NCBI RefSeq assembly: GCF_018130765.1
Contig: NZ_JAFCJZ010000003.1
Coordinates: forward strand, 372,001-436,000
From: Bradyrhizobium iriomotense
GTDB lineage: Bacteria; Pseudomonadota; Alphaproteobacteria; Rhizobiales; Xanthobacteraceae
Length of the DNA: 64,000 bases
Reading direction: 5' to 3'
Shown: one piece after another, positions 9,530 through 18,350 of the stretch
How the letters are laid out: each line of letters opens with the position of its first letter
Position numbering within the stretch: the first letter of the stretch is position 1
Position numbers and translations under genes: made by a program
The notes under the pieces: model-generated
The model's database searches: none
What the model saw: the letters and a program-made list of their open reading frames with translations, nothing else
Told to the model about the DNA's origin: nothing

Positions 9530-11563
9530 TCAGGTGTTTCCGTGCCGGAGTGTCGACGCCAGCCGTGAAAGTGCTGCTTCGATGCGCGCCAGGGTCGACT
9601 TTGGCCATGGCGACGTCGCGATCCATTTCAGGTCGAGCTGGCCGTCCGTGATCAGCGGCCGCGCAAAACTCTGTGCATCGTCGAGACGTTCGCTTTCCGC
9701 GAGCGCAGCAACGAGAACGCGCAGGTTCACCTGGTTGCTGGGCAGCAGCGTCGCGACCCGCGTCGCGTGTTCGATGGCCGAGTTCAAATCGTTCATGGCA
9801 AAGTGGGCCTGGGCCGAAATCATCTCTGCGAACCAGGCGTGCCGGTCTCGCGGCGACAGGCGTAGATTGATCGCCGCATCGCTGAGTGCGTCCGCATATC
9901 GTTCGCAGCGAACATGCACGGCAGCCCGGTATGCGAATGCGAGCGCGAGATTCGGGGTGAGCTCGATGGCGCGGTCGAGCTGTTTGAGCGCCTCGACATG
10001 ATCGTGCTTGCATTGCGACAGCGTGTAGCCGCCCACCGCATTGGCGAGCGGATCGGCCGAGTTGCGCTCCAGCGCCCGTTCGGCGAGCGCCCGCGCGGTG
10101 TCGAGCTCGTTCGGTGCATTCGCGGACCATCCGCGCGCCACGCGCTGCATGTGCCAGATCGCGCTGTAGGACAGCGGCGGAGCCCAATTCGGGCTGAGCA
10201 TATGCGCCCGCTCGAAGTTGGTTCGCGCCGTCACGAATGTCGTGTAGTCAGGGCTGAACATCTGGTCGTAGCCGACAAGGGCCAACTGGTATGCATCGAG
10301 GTCGTCGGGCCTTTTTTGCATTGCGCGATGTAGCTCCCGGTCGCGTACTTGAGGCGCCAGCGAGCGTATGACCTCGACGGCGATGCGGTCCTGCAGGTCG
10401 AAGACGTCGGCCGCAGTCCCGCTGAGGCGATCGACACGAACGACTTCGACCGTTTCGGCGGCAACGAGCTCGGTCGAGATCCGGATCTGATCGCCGGCGC
10501 GCTGAATGCTTCCGTGCAGCAGATATTGCGCATTGAGATCGCGGCCGATGGCGCGCAGATCCGGTGTCTGGGACATCGGGATCATGGTCGAGCCGCGCGA
10601 GATCACGAACAGCTCTTTCAGAGTCGACAGGGCCTGCACGACGCTGTCGACGATACCGATCGTGAACTGGGGCTCGAGCGCCGGCGACAGCGCGCGGAAG
10701 GGCAGAACGGCAACCGATGGCCGGCTCGCGGCAAATCCGGCGAGGCCGAGCGCGGGGGCTGCCGCCGAGGACACGACCGGCCGCGTGACTGTCTCGGGTT
10801 GCTGCTGTCGCAGGCCGGCAATCAGCTCTTGCGTGAGCTTGTGCGGCTCGATGTCGTAGGTGTCTTCGAGCTGGCGCCAGAGCCGTGCATAGATCGCGAG
10901 CGCGGCACCGATACTTCCGGACGCGATGTGGCTCCTGATGAGAACGCGAATGGCGCGCTCGTTCTCGGAATCCAGCCGGTAGATGGACTTGGCTGCAGCC
11001 TCCGCGGTGGCCGTGACATCGGCTTGGCCCTCATCGGGAAGCAGTCTCGTCAGGGCATCGATCAGCCGTTCGTGGATCAGCGGTCGCGTCTCTGCAAGCC
11101 AATCCGAAAATGCGGGATCGACACCTTCCAGGTCGTCGAGAATGCCGTCGGTCAGGCGTTCGCGTGCGAGCAGGGTGGGATGGACGATGCCGCCCTCGGC
11201 ATCCGCGATGATTTCCATCAGGTCACATGCGACCTGCTCGATATCGAGTGCCACGTACATCTGGTCGGCATGGAAATGCGTGCAGCCGTACGTCTTGAGT
11301 TCGCGCTGGATTTGGCTCAGCGATTGACGCAGCGAACCCTTGGCGAGCGGATCTTCCTTCTCGCTCCAGAGCAGGCCGACCAGTTTGGTCCTGGGCAATT
11401 GTCGTGCGGAGGAGAGCATCATGTAGCCGAGAAGCGCTTGCGCTTTGCGGCCGAGCGCGATCTCGTGTCCGTCCACCGATGCTGAAAATGCTTCGATGAT
11501 ATTCAGCCGCAGGCGGCCGGTCGCGCTCCCGCCTGCCGCCTTGTCGCCGCCAACTCCCGACAT
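9530..11563 (-). CDS. BTAD/SARP-like regulator with TolB-like and TPR domains
   Basis: A 677-residue regulator. Residues about 18-95 are an OmpR-type winged helix (ASVDGHEIALGRKAQALLGYMML, LLWSEKEDPLAKGSLRQSLSQIQREL). A BTAD-like helical repeat follows (to about 245: IYRLDSENERAIRVLIRSHIASG, ALAIYARLWRQLEDTYDIEP). A TolB-N-like domain follows (PSVAVLPF, DLNAQYLLHGSIQRAGDQIRISTEL) of the kind found in CadC-like and adenylate-cyclase-linked proteins, and then TPR repeats to the C-terminus. ATG at 11563 is chosen because it opens right before the folded region; an in-frame ATG at 11731 would add an unconserved-looking 56 residues. It is 35 bp upstream of the haloperoxidase gene and likely controls that cassette. 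Confidence 0.85.
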   Translation of the reverse strand: MSGVGGDKAAGGSATGRLRLNIIEAFSASVDGHEIALGRKAQALLGYMMLSSARQLPRTKLVGLLWSEKEDPLAKGSLRQSLSQIQRELKTYGCTHFHADQMYVALDIEQVACDLMEIIADAEGGIVHPTLLARERLTDGILDDLEGVDPAFSDWLAETRPLIHERLIDALTRLLPDEGQADVTATAEAAAKSIYRLDSENERAIRVLIRSHIASGSIGAALAIYARLWRQLEDTYDIEPHKLTQELIAGLRQQQPETVTRPVVSSAAAPALGLAGFAASRPSVAVLPFRALSPALEPQFTIGIVDSVVQALSTLKELFVISRGSTMIPMSQTPDLRAIGRDLNAQYLLHGSIQRAGDQIRISTELVAAETVEVVRVDRLSGTAADVFDLQDRIAVEVIRSLAPQVRDRELHRAMQKRPDDLDAYQLALVGYDQMFSPDYTTFVTARTNFERAHMLSPNWAPPLSYSAIWHMQRVARGWSANAPNELDTARALAERALERNSADPLANAVGGYTLSQCKHDHVEALKQLDRAIELTPNLALAFAYRAAVHVRCERYADALSDAAINLRLSPRDRHAWFAEMISAQAHFAMNDLNSAIEHATRVATLLPSNQVNLRVLVAALAESERLDDAQSFARPLITDGQLDLKWIATSPWPKSTLARIEAALSRLASTLRHGNT

Positions 11564-12118
11564 CTCGTCCCATCCCCCGTCGACATCGTCGACGACAATA
11601 CAGGAGGGCAGGTCCCGGGAGCTTAGGCTTGGTGAAATACAGATAATCGGTTCGCGTTGTCCGCGAAACCAATGACTCGTGAGCTCAGGAATGCAGCCCG
11701 CCGGATTTGGTGCAATGCCGAAATGGTACATCTTGGGTTGTCAGACGGTCAAGGGTTGCTGAGCGATAGGAATGCGACCTTGCGGGCAAAATGAAAATCG
11801 CTCCTCACTTGGAGCCGACGAGCGTGAAATGAGCGTGAATGGCGAGTTTTCGCTCACCTGCACCAAGCGCGCGATGCGGTCGCAAGCCGTCGGCAACTCA
11901 CACGCGAGTACGTCCGACTTGTTCGCCGGCCGACATGTGTCGCGAACCGGCACAAGCGCCGCGCCGGTCGGTATCGTGTGGTGGCAGGCTCGTGGTCTTC
12001 GCAGCGGGAGCTCGCCGGCTCGCCCGATTCACGGGTCATTCACGTTTCGCTTCGCTGTGCCGCCTATGTTTCGCCCGCGATCGCAGGATCGCGCAACTTG
12101 GCGAGGGAGAGGTGCATC
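11564..12118. other. Long intergenic region between divergent genes
   Basis: No convincing gene is seen in these 555 bp. Short open frames are present on both strands but lack ribosome sites and protein-like composition. A direct repeat GAGCGTGAA occurs at 11820-11828 and 11831-11839 (11-bp period), followed by the inverted form TTTTCGCTCAC at 11847-11857. This makes the region a candidate control site for the regulator gene on the left or the small gene on the right. Confidence 0.4.
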
Positions 12119-12439
12119 ATGACTGTCCTGCTGAGAAACACCTTCAAGGCCTGGATCGACCGCGCGCCGGGTGCGCCGCCCAGGCTGATCATGATTGGCG
12201 ACGTGCGGGTCCCGAGCAATGGCTGGCAGGCCCGCCTGACCAAGCGCTCACCGCAGGGGATCAATCCGAAGATCCTGATCCTCGATGTGGACGCGGAGCA
12301 GCCGGCCGGCGCGGCGCAGGAGCAGATCACCACGATCCCGCTCCGCTACGAGGAGAGCCCGCCGCAGGACGAATATGGTCAGGTGATGATCGCTCATAGC
12401 CGGGGCGAGATCGTCGTCAGCATCGGCCGCATGCATTAG
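12119..12439 (+). CDS. Conserved-looking hypothetical protein, 106 residues
   Basis: A soluble, beta-rich-looking 106-residue protein with no signal peptide, no membrane segment and no motif I recognise. The start at 12119 is supported by GGGAGAGG at 12105-12112 with proper spacing. Features include an N-terminal LLRNTFKAWIDRAPGAPPRLIMIGDV and a C-terminal MIAHSRGEIVVSIGRMH. It stands alone: the regulator gene is divergent and far away, and the tRNA follows 185 bp later. No function is proposed. Confidence 0.7.
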   Translation: MTVLLRNTFKAWIDRAPGAPPRLIMIGDVRVPSNGWQARLTKRSPQGINPKILILDVDAEQPAGAAQEQITTIPLRYEESPPQDEYGQVMIAHSRGEIVVSIGRMH

Positions 12440-12624
12440 GGGACGTTCGCTCCGGTCGTATCCCGGTCCCGCCATTGGGCTGACGAGCCATCCACCGGAG
12501 CGCTTGCCAGCCCAGATGCGAGCGGGTAGAAGGCTGCCACGCCTGAGCCGTGATTTGCGCCAAACGCGCTTCCGGCCAAAGTCGGACAGATCAGTAAGGC
12601 ATTGAATTTGTTCGACTATTCCGT

Positions 12625-12698
12625 TGGGGAATGGTGTAACGGTAGCACAACAGACTCTGACTCTGTTTGTCTTGGTTCGAATCCAGGTTCCCCAGCCA
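12625..12698 (+). tRNA. tRNA-Gln (anticodon CTG)
   Basis: A 74-nt cloverleaf. Acceptor stem TGGGGAA pairs with TTCCCCA; the anticodon stem is ACAGA/TCTGT around loop CTCTGAC (anticodon CTG, reading CAG); the T arm is CTTGG-TTCGAAT-CCAGG; the discriminator is G and CCA is encoded. No repeated copy of its 3' end was seen nearby, so there is no sign of an integrated element. Confidence 0.97.
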
Positions 12699-12873
12699 AT
12701 TCCGGGCGCTTTTCTGAAGAATGATTTGTCGGCTCCGGCGCCGTACCATTCTGGAAACCGGAGTGTCGCACTGTTGCTCGCGACGGTTTGCCTCAGTGGA
12801 AATGGCGTCTTCGACGTCGGCCCGCCGCGCTCCCCGTCGTCCTTGGGGCACATACAACCCGAGGAGATCAGGA

Positions 12874-13236
12874 ATGCCCTATGTCGATGGTTTCGTGCTG
12901 GCGGTCCCGAAGGACAAGATCGAGGCCTACAAGGCCCTGGCGCGAACGGCCTGCGCGGTCTGGATGGAGCATGGTGCGCTCGATTATGTCGAGTGCATCG
13001 GTGACGACGTTCCCTATGGCGAACTGACGTCGTTTCCGCGCGCGGTGATGGCGAAGGAGGAGGAGGTCGTGGTGTTCTCCTGGATCGTCTATCGCGACCG
13101 GGAGACGCGCGACGCCGTCAACATGAAGGTGATGGCGGACCCGCGGCTCAAGCGCGGCGACATGCCGTTCGACGGCAAGCGCATGATCTATGGCGGCTTC
13201 GCGACGCTGCTGCGGGCAAGCGACGTAATGAGTTGA
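12874..13236 (+). CDS. DUF1428 family protein
   Basis: A 120-residue protein matching the DUF1428 (YbaA-like) family: MPYVDGFVLAVPKDKIEAY at the N-terminus, WMEHGALDYVECIGDDVP, VVFSWIVYRDRETRDAVN, and the C-terminal MPFDGKRMIYGGFATLL. The family adopts a dimeric alpha/beta-barrel fold and has no established reaction. AGGAGATCAGGA precedes the ATG. It stands alone between the tRNA and a palindromic repeat. Confidence 0.92.
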   Translation: MPYVDGFVLAVPKDKIEAYKALARTACAVWMEHGALDYVECIGDDVPYGELTSFPRAVMAKEEEVVVFSWIVYRDRETRDAVNMKVMADPRLKRGDMPFDGKRMIYGGFATLLRASDVMS

Positions 13237-13258
13237 GCGAAGGGGAGCGGGGAGACCC

Positions 13259-13336
13259 GTAGCCCGGATGAGCGAAGCGACATCCGGAGATGGCGGCCGC
13301 TGTTGTCCCGGGTGTCGCTTCGCTCACCCGGGCTAC
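13259..13336. repeat. Intergenic palindromic repeat (GTAGCCCGG...CCGGGCTAC)
   Basis: Two long arms, GTAGCCCGGATGAGCGAAGC at 13259 onward and its near-perfect inverse GCTTCGCTCACCCGGGCTAC ending at 13336, flank about 24 bp. The element sits just after the DUF1428 gene. It could form a large hairpin and act as a terminator or be a REP-type mobile palindrome. Confidence 0.8.
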
Positions 13337-13572
13337 ACGTTCTTGCACCGACGATCCTCGTCGTAGTTGTCGCGCTAACACAAAGCTATGTCAGATTGAG
13401 TGCGCGCAATCGCTGCTCCCATATGCAGCATCGTCGCAGCCCGTTTCACCTTGCCGGTCGTCAGTCGGCATGCCATCCTCCCGCAGCCAGGCATAATCAA
13501 ACGGAGGCGGGCGTTTCGCCCAGGCTCTCCAAAAAATCTTGGTTGGGGAAACCCTTGGGGAGGTCTGATTTC

Positions 13573-14826
13573 ATGACATTGAAGCAGGTCACGAGGCTGC
13601 TTTGCGCGGCCGCAATGTCCTCTGCGCTCGTCTCGGGCGCAACAGCGCAGGACAAGGTCGTCAAGATCGGGGCGATCCTGCCGATGTCCGGCGGCACGGC
13701 CTCGATCGGCGCGCACGCCAAGGCGGCGCTCGAGGTCGCCATGGACATCATCAACAACGCCCATCCGGAGCTCGGCAGTCTCCCGCTGGCGAAGAATGCC
13801 GGCCTTGCCGGCCTCGGCGGCGCCAAGGTCGAGGTGGTGTTCGCCGACAACCAGGGCAGCCCGGCGACAGGGCAGAACCAGGCGCTGCGTCTGATCACGG
13901 AAGAGAAGGTCGCCGCGATCCTCGGGGCCTATCAGTCCGGCATCACGCTGACCTCGAGCGCGATTGCCGAGAAATACGGCATCCCGTTCCTGACGCCGGA
14001 ATCGGTTGCCGCCAATCTCACCGAGCGCGGCTTCAAATGGTTCTTCCGCACCACGCCGATCGCGCCGGACTTCGTCCGCATCTATGACGAATTCCTCACC
14101 GACATGAAAGCGGCCGGCGCCAAGACCGACAGCATCGCGCTGGTCCATGACAACACCGAATACGGCACCTCGGTCGCCAACACGATCGCCTCCGGATTCA
14201 AGGAGAAGGGGCGTGGCGGCGTCATCGACATCGCCTATGCCGTCAACGCCACCGATTTGCAGGCCCAGGTGCTTCAGCTCAAGGAGAAGAAGCCCGACGT
14301 CGTGCTGATGATCAGCTACACCTCGGATGCGATCCTGTTCGCCAAGACGATGCAGTCGCTCGACTACAAGCCGCCGCTGCTGCTTGCGGACGATGCCGGC
14401 TATTCCGATCCGTCCTTCATCAAGGCGGTCGGCAAGCTCTCGCAGGGCGTCTTCAACCGCTCGTCCTGGGCGGTGGGGCCCTCCGGATCGCCGTCCGCCA
14501 TCATCGCCGACATGTACAAGAAGAAGAGCGGCGAGGAGATGGACGACACCGTCGGCCGCCAGATGCAGGGCTTCTTCGTGCTGGTCGACGCCATCGACCG
14601 CGCCGGCTCGACCGATCCGGCCAAGATCCAGGCCGCGCTGAAGGCGACCGACCTCAAGCCCGGGCAGCTCATCATGGGCTACAAGGGCGTGAAGTTCGAT
14701 GACAAGGGCCAGAACATCCTGGCCTCGGCCTACATCATCCAGCTTCAGGACGGCGAGAACTACGTCTCGGTCTGGCCGAAGGCCAATGGCGAGAAGGCGC
14801 CGGTGCTGCCCTACAAGGGCTGGTGA
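13573..14826 (+). CDS. ABC transporter substrate-binding protein (hydrophobic amino acid type)
   Basis: A 417-residue type I periplasmic binding protein. It has a signal peptide (residues 1-25, cleavage after ATA) and the LivK-like core: VVKIGAILPMSGGTASIGAHAKAALEVAM, VVFADNQGSPATGQNQALRLITEEKVAAILG, ALVHDNTEYGTSVANTI. It heads a complete five-gene cluster with two permeases and two ATPases. The ligand could be a branched-chain amino acid, amide, urea or aromatic acid, since these systems are greatly expanded in rhizobia. A large insertion of DIINNAHPELGSLPLAKNAG near the start of the mature protein is typical of the long subfamily. Confidence 0.95.
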   Translation: MTLKQVTRLLCAAAMSSALVSGATAQDKVVKIGAILPMSGGTASIGAHAKAALEVAMDIINNAHPELGSLPLAKNAGLAGLGGAKVEVVFADNQGSPATGQNQALRLITEEKVAAILGAYQSGITLTSSAIAEKYGIPFLTPESVAANLTERGFKWFFRTTPIAPDFVRIYDEFLTDMKAAGAKTDSIALVHDNTEYGTSVANTIASGFKEKGRGGVIDIAYAVNATDLQAQVLQLKEKKPDVVLMISYTSDAILFAKTMQSLDYKPPLLLADDAGYSDPSFIKAVGKLSQGVFNRSSWAVGPSGSPSAIIADMYKKKSGEEMDDTVGRQMQGFFVLVDAIDRAGSTDPAKIQAALKATDLKPGQLIMGYKGVKFDDKGQNILASAYIIQLQDGENYVSVWPKANGEKAPVLPYKGW

Positions 14827-14889
14827 TCATGCGAAGGCGGGACCTGCAGCCCCACCTGTTTCACAAGGCTTGATAGAGCAGCGCAGCTC

Positions 14890-15753
14890 ATGTCCTTTGT
14901 TCTCGTGCAGGTGATCATCGGCGGCCTTCTGCTTGGCGCCGTCTACGCCCTGTTCTCTTCGGGCCTCACGCTGGTGTGGGGCATGATGAACATCGTCAAT
15001 TTCGCGCATGGCGACTTCGTCATGCTCGGCATGTACGTCGCCTATGTCGTCTACACCCTGATGGGAGGCGGGCCGCTGCTCGGCGCCCCGCTCGCGACGC
15101 TGGTGCTCGCCACGCTCGGCATCGTGGTCTATTTCGGCCTGATCCGCGACATCATGAAAGGGCCGATGCTGGCGCAGATCCTCGGCACCTTCGGCCTCGC
15201 GCTGCTGCTGCGCTATTCCGTGTTCTGGTGGTTCGGCGCCAACTTCCTGTCGATGCCGCCGAACATCGTGGGCGGCACCTATGCCTTTGCCGGCCTGCGC
15301 ATCGAGGCCTCGCGGCTGCTCGCGGGCGTCGTCGCGCTGCTGGTGACGCTCGGCCTGCATCTGTTGCTGACACGCACCTCGCTCGGCTCGAAGATGCTGG
15401 CGGTGGCGGAGGATCAGACTGCGGCGCAGCTGATGGGTATCCGGCCCGACACCATGCAGGCGATCGCCTGGGCGATCGCGGCCGGGGCCACTGGGCTAGC
15501 CGGCGCGCTGATCGCGAACTTCTTCTACATCGTGCCGACCGTCGGCGAGACGCTCGGCATCGTCGCCTTCGTCACGGTCTCACTCGGCGGTTTTGGCAGC
15601 GTGCCCGGCGCGCTCGTTGCGGGTCTTCTGATCGGCGTGATCGAATCTCTGTCCGGATATCTCATCGGCGCGATCTACAAGGACATCGTCGTCTACGTCC
15701 TGTTCCTGTTCTTCCTCTGGTTCCGGCCGCAAGGCTTGATGGGCAAGACCTGA
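14890..15753 (+). CDS. livH: Branched-chain amino acid-type ABC permease (LivH family)
   Basis: A 287-residue membrane protein with about eight hydrophobic segments and the LivH signature GLTLVWGMMNIVNFAHGDFVMLGMY near the N-terminus, plus the coupling-helix region AVAEDQTAAQLMGI (about residues 167-180). It forms the channel with the LivM-like protein encoded 13 bp downstream. The symbol denotes the family only; the substrate is not known. Confidence 0.94.
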   Translation: MSFVLVQVIIGGLLLGAVYALFSSGLTLVWGMMNIVNFAHGDFVMLGMYVAYVVYTLMGGGPLLGAPLATLVLATLGIVVYFGLIRDIMKGPMLAQILGTFGLALLLRYSVFWWFGANFLSMPPNIVGGTYAFAGLRIEASRLLAGVVALLVTLGLHLLLTRTSLGSKMLAVAEDQTAAQLMGIRPDTMQAIAWAIAAGATGLAGALIANFFYIVPTVGETLGIVAFVTVSLGGFGSVPGALVAGLLIGVIESLSGYLIGAIYKDIVVYVLFLFFLWFRPQGLMGKT

Positions 15754-15766
15754 TGGGGAAGATGTG

Positions 15767-16768
15767 ATGCGGCGCTGGATCTGGCTCTCGGTCGTCGCAG
15801 CCTTTGCGATTGCCTATCCGCTGCTGCTGTCCTCGCCATTCCAGCAGCGCCTCGGCGCGCTGGTGCTGCTCTATGCCATCGCCGCGTCCGCCTGGAACAT
15901 CGTCGGCGGCTATGCCGGGCAGGTGTCGGTGGGGCATGTCGTGTTCTTCGGCTGCGGTGCCTACGCCGCGATGGGCGCGTACGCCAAATTCGGCCTGTCG
16001 CCGCTGTTCGGCATTCCCGGCGGCATCGTGCTCGCGGTCGGGCTCGCCGCGATCGTCGGCGTGCCGACGCTGCGGCTGTCGGGCCACTATTTCAGCATGG
16101 CGACGATCGCAGTCGCCGAAACGATGCGGCTGATCGTGACCAACACCGAATGGCTCGGCGCGGCCGTCGGGCTTTCGGGCCCGACCGTGCCGCGCAACAT
16201 CTTCGATCTCTCGTTCCTGTCGGCGCTGCCCTACTACTATCTTTTCCTCGCCATCCTCGCGATCACGCTTGCGATCACCTGGTGGATGACCAACAGCCGG
16301 ATGGGATTTTACCTGCGCGCAATCAAGGATTCCGAGCGCGCCGCGCGCTCGCTTGGTGCGCCCGCCAGCCGCACGAAACTCTACGCCTACATGCTGAGCG
16401 CGGCGCTGACCAGCGTTGCCGGCGCGCTCTATGCGATGATGTTCGGCTTCGTCGATCCCGAGTCCGGGCTCGGCATCCTGATCTCCGTGAAGATCCTGAT
16501 CATGGCGGCACTCGGCGGGGCGGGGCTGCTGTTCGGGCCGCTGGTGGGCGCGGCGATCCTCGTGCCACTGGAGGAGATCTCCAACAGCTGGCTCGGCGGC
16601 AAGGGCGCCGGGCTCACCTTCGTGGTCTATGGCGCGATCATCGTGCTGATCGCGCGCTTCCAGCCGGGCGGCCTGCTCGGCCTGCTCACCCGCCGCGGCA
16701 AGCCCAAGACTGACATGTCGAAGACTGACACGTCGAAGACCGATACGGGAGCCGGCCATGCTCCTTGA
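15767..16768 (+). CDS. livM: Branched-chain amino acid-type ABC permease (LivM family)
   Basis: A 333-residue integral membrane protein with the LivM motif NIVGGYAGQVSVGHVVFFGCGAY and coupling region AIKDSERAARSLGAPASRTKL. The start is ATG 15767; the preceding GTG (15764) is in frame and cannot be excluded. The C-terminal tail carries an unusual short repeat (KTDMSKTDTSKTDTGA). Its last 11 bp overlap the ATPase gene, so translation is coupled. Confidence 0.94.
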   Translation: MRRWIWLSVVAAFAIAYPLLLSSPFQQRLGALVLLYAIAASAWNIVGGYAGQVSVGHVVFFGCGAYAAMGAYAKFGLSPLFGIPGGIVLAVGLAAIVGVPTLRLSGHYFSMATIAVAETMRLIVTNTEWLGAAVGLSGPTVPRNIFDLSFLSALPYYYLFLAILAITLAITWWMTNSRMGFYLRAIKDSERAARSLGAPASRTKLYAYMLSAALTSVAGALYAMMFGFVDPESGLGILISVKILIMAALGGAGLLFGPLVGAAILVPLEEISNSWLGGKGAGLTFVVYGAIIVLIARFQPGGLLGLLTRRGKPKTDMSKTDTSKTDTGAGHAP

Positions 16769-17525
16769 AGCGCGCGGCATCACAAGAGCGTTCGGCAGCT
16801 TCAAGGCGGTGGATGACGCCTCCGTGACCCTGGAGCAGGGCGACATTCTCGGCCTCATCGGCCCGAACGGCGCCGGAAAATCCACCTTCTTCAACTGCCT
16901 CACCGGCGACATCAAGACCACCTCCGGCCGCGTGCTGTTCGAGGGGAGCGACATCACCGACGTCGCGCCGGAGCAGCGTGCCGGGCTTGGGCTCGCCCGC
17001 AGCTTCCAGGTGCCGCAGACCTTCGAGGGCATGACGGTGCTGGAGAACGTCATGATCGGCGCCTTCCTGCGCACCTCGCATCGCAAGGAGGCCGAGGCTA
17101 AGGCATACGCGGTGCTGGAGCGCGTCGGCATGAGCAGGCTTGCGGAGGCGCCGGCGCGCTCGCTCGGCACGCCCGGCCGCAAGCGGCTGGAGATCGCCCG
17201 GGCCCTTGCGACCGAGCCGAAGGTGCTGCTGCTCGACGAGGCCATGGCCGGCCTCAACGCACATGAGGTGAGGCTCGCCATCGATCTCGTCCGCGACATC
17301 CACCGCTCCGGAATCACGCTCGTCATCGTCGAACACATCATGGAGGTGATCATGTCGCTCGCGAGCCGCGTGATGGTGTTCCACCAGGGCAAGGAGATCG
17401 CGCGCGGCAGCCCACGCGAGGTCACGTCCAATCCGGCGGTGATCGCGGCCTATCTCGGCACGCGCGCGGCGAAGGCCGCCGCGGGGCATACGCCGGTCGA
17501 GCTGATGGGCGGGCCGGACCTATGA
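16758..17525 (+). CDS. livG: Branched-chain amino acid-type ABC ATPase (LivG family)
   Basis: A 255-residue ATPase with Walker A GPNGAGKST (about residues 36-44), the LivG-type Q-loop region LARSFQVPQTFEGMTVLENVMIG, signature-like LGTPGRKRLEIARAL and Walker B VLLLDEAMAGL. The usual LSGGQ is replaced by LGTPGRKR, a change worth noting since most LivG proteins have LSYGQQR or similar. It overlaps livM by 11 bp and livF by 4 bp. Confidence 0.93.
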   Translation: MLLEARGITRAFGSFKAVDDASVTLEQGDILGLIGPNGAGKSTFFNCLTGDIKTTSGRVLFEGSDITDVAPEQRAGLGLARSFQVPQTFEGMTVLENVMIGAFLRTSHRKEAEAKAYAVLERVGMSRLAEAPARSLGTPGRKRLEIARALATEPKVLLLDEAMAGLNAHEVRLAIDLVRDIHRSGITLVIVEHIMEVIMSLASRVMVFHQGKEIARGSPREVTSNPAVIAAYLGTRAAKAAAGHTPVELMGGPDL

Positions 17526-18241
17526 GCGGGGCGCTTCTCAGGATCGAGCATCTCGAGGTGCGCTATGGCGATCTCATCGGTGTCTCCGACGTGTCGCTGG
17601 AGGTGCCCGAGGGCAGCGTCGTCGCACTGCTCGGCTCCAATGGTGGCGGCAAGACCACGACGCTGAATGCGATCGCCGGTCTCATTCCCGTGCATTCCGG
17701 CTCGATCAGTTTTCGCGGCGAGGGGATCGCGGGCCAGAAAGCCTTTGCGATCGTACGCAAGGGGCTCGCGCTGTCGCCGGAGGGCTGGCGGCTGTTCGTG
17801 CAGCAGAGCGTCGAGAACAACCTGATGTTAGGTGCGACACCGCTGCACGACAAGTCGCGGCAGGCGACGCTGCTCGAGCGGGTCTACGAGATCTTCCCGC
17901 GCCTGAAAGAGCGCCGCAACCAGCGCGCCGGCACCATGTCCGGCGGCGAGCGGCAGATGCTCGCGGTCGGCCGCGCGCTGATGAGCGATCCCAAGCTGCT
18001 GATGCTCGACGAGCCCTCGCTCGGCCTCGCGCCGGCGGTAGTCGAATCCATGTACGAAACCTTCGGCCGCCTGCATCGCGAAGGCCTGACCATCCTGCTC
18101 GCCGAGCAGTCGATCGAGCTGGCGCTGGAGGTCTCGGACTTCGCGACGGTGCTCCAGGTCGGCAAGAGCGTTTTGTCAGGCACCGCGGCCGCGCTCGCGG
18201 AGGATCCGCAGGTGCAGAAGGCCTATCTCGGTGTGGACTGA
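17522..18241 (+). CDS. livF: Branched-chain amino acid-type ABC ATPase (LivF family)
   Basis: A 239-residue ATPase with Walker A GSNGGGKTT, the LivF feature ALSPEGWRLFVQQSVENNLMLG, signature MSGGERQMLAVGRALMSDPKLLMLDEPSLGLAP and the switch His region ILLAEQSIELAL. It starts in an ATGA overlap with livG and closes the importer operon. Walker A has Gly in place of the common Ala (GGGKT), still a valid P-loop. Confidence 0.94.
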   Translation: MSGALLRIEHLEVRYGDLIGVSDVSLEVPEGSVVALLGSNGGGKTTTLNAIAGLIPVHSGSISFRGEGIAGQKAFAIVRKGLALSPEGWRLFVQQSVENNLMLGATPLHDKSRQATLLERVYEIFPRLKERRNQRAGTMSGGERQMLAVGRALMSDPKLLMLDEPSLGLAPAVVESMYETFGRLHREGLTILLAEQSIELALEVSDFATVLQVGKSVLSGTAAALAEDPQVQKAYLGVD

Positions 18242-18350
18242 CCAAGCTCCGCCTGGAGCAGCAGCAGGCAGCCGGCGAGCCGCGTCTCCATCTCTTTCGA
18301 CCGCAACGCACAGATGGCGCGGCAGTGAGCGCAATGCCGCAGGGTTGTCG

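Noticed and set aside
11741..11953. A 70-codon minus-strand frame in the gap before the 106-residue gene
   Set aside because: No ribosome site, no protein-like features and surrounded by non-coding sequence.
12625..12698. tRNA-Gln as an integration site for a mobile element
   Set aside because: No integrase gene and no repeat of the tRNA 3' end were found nearby.
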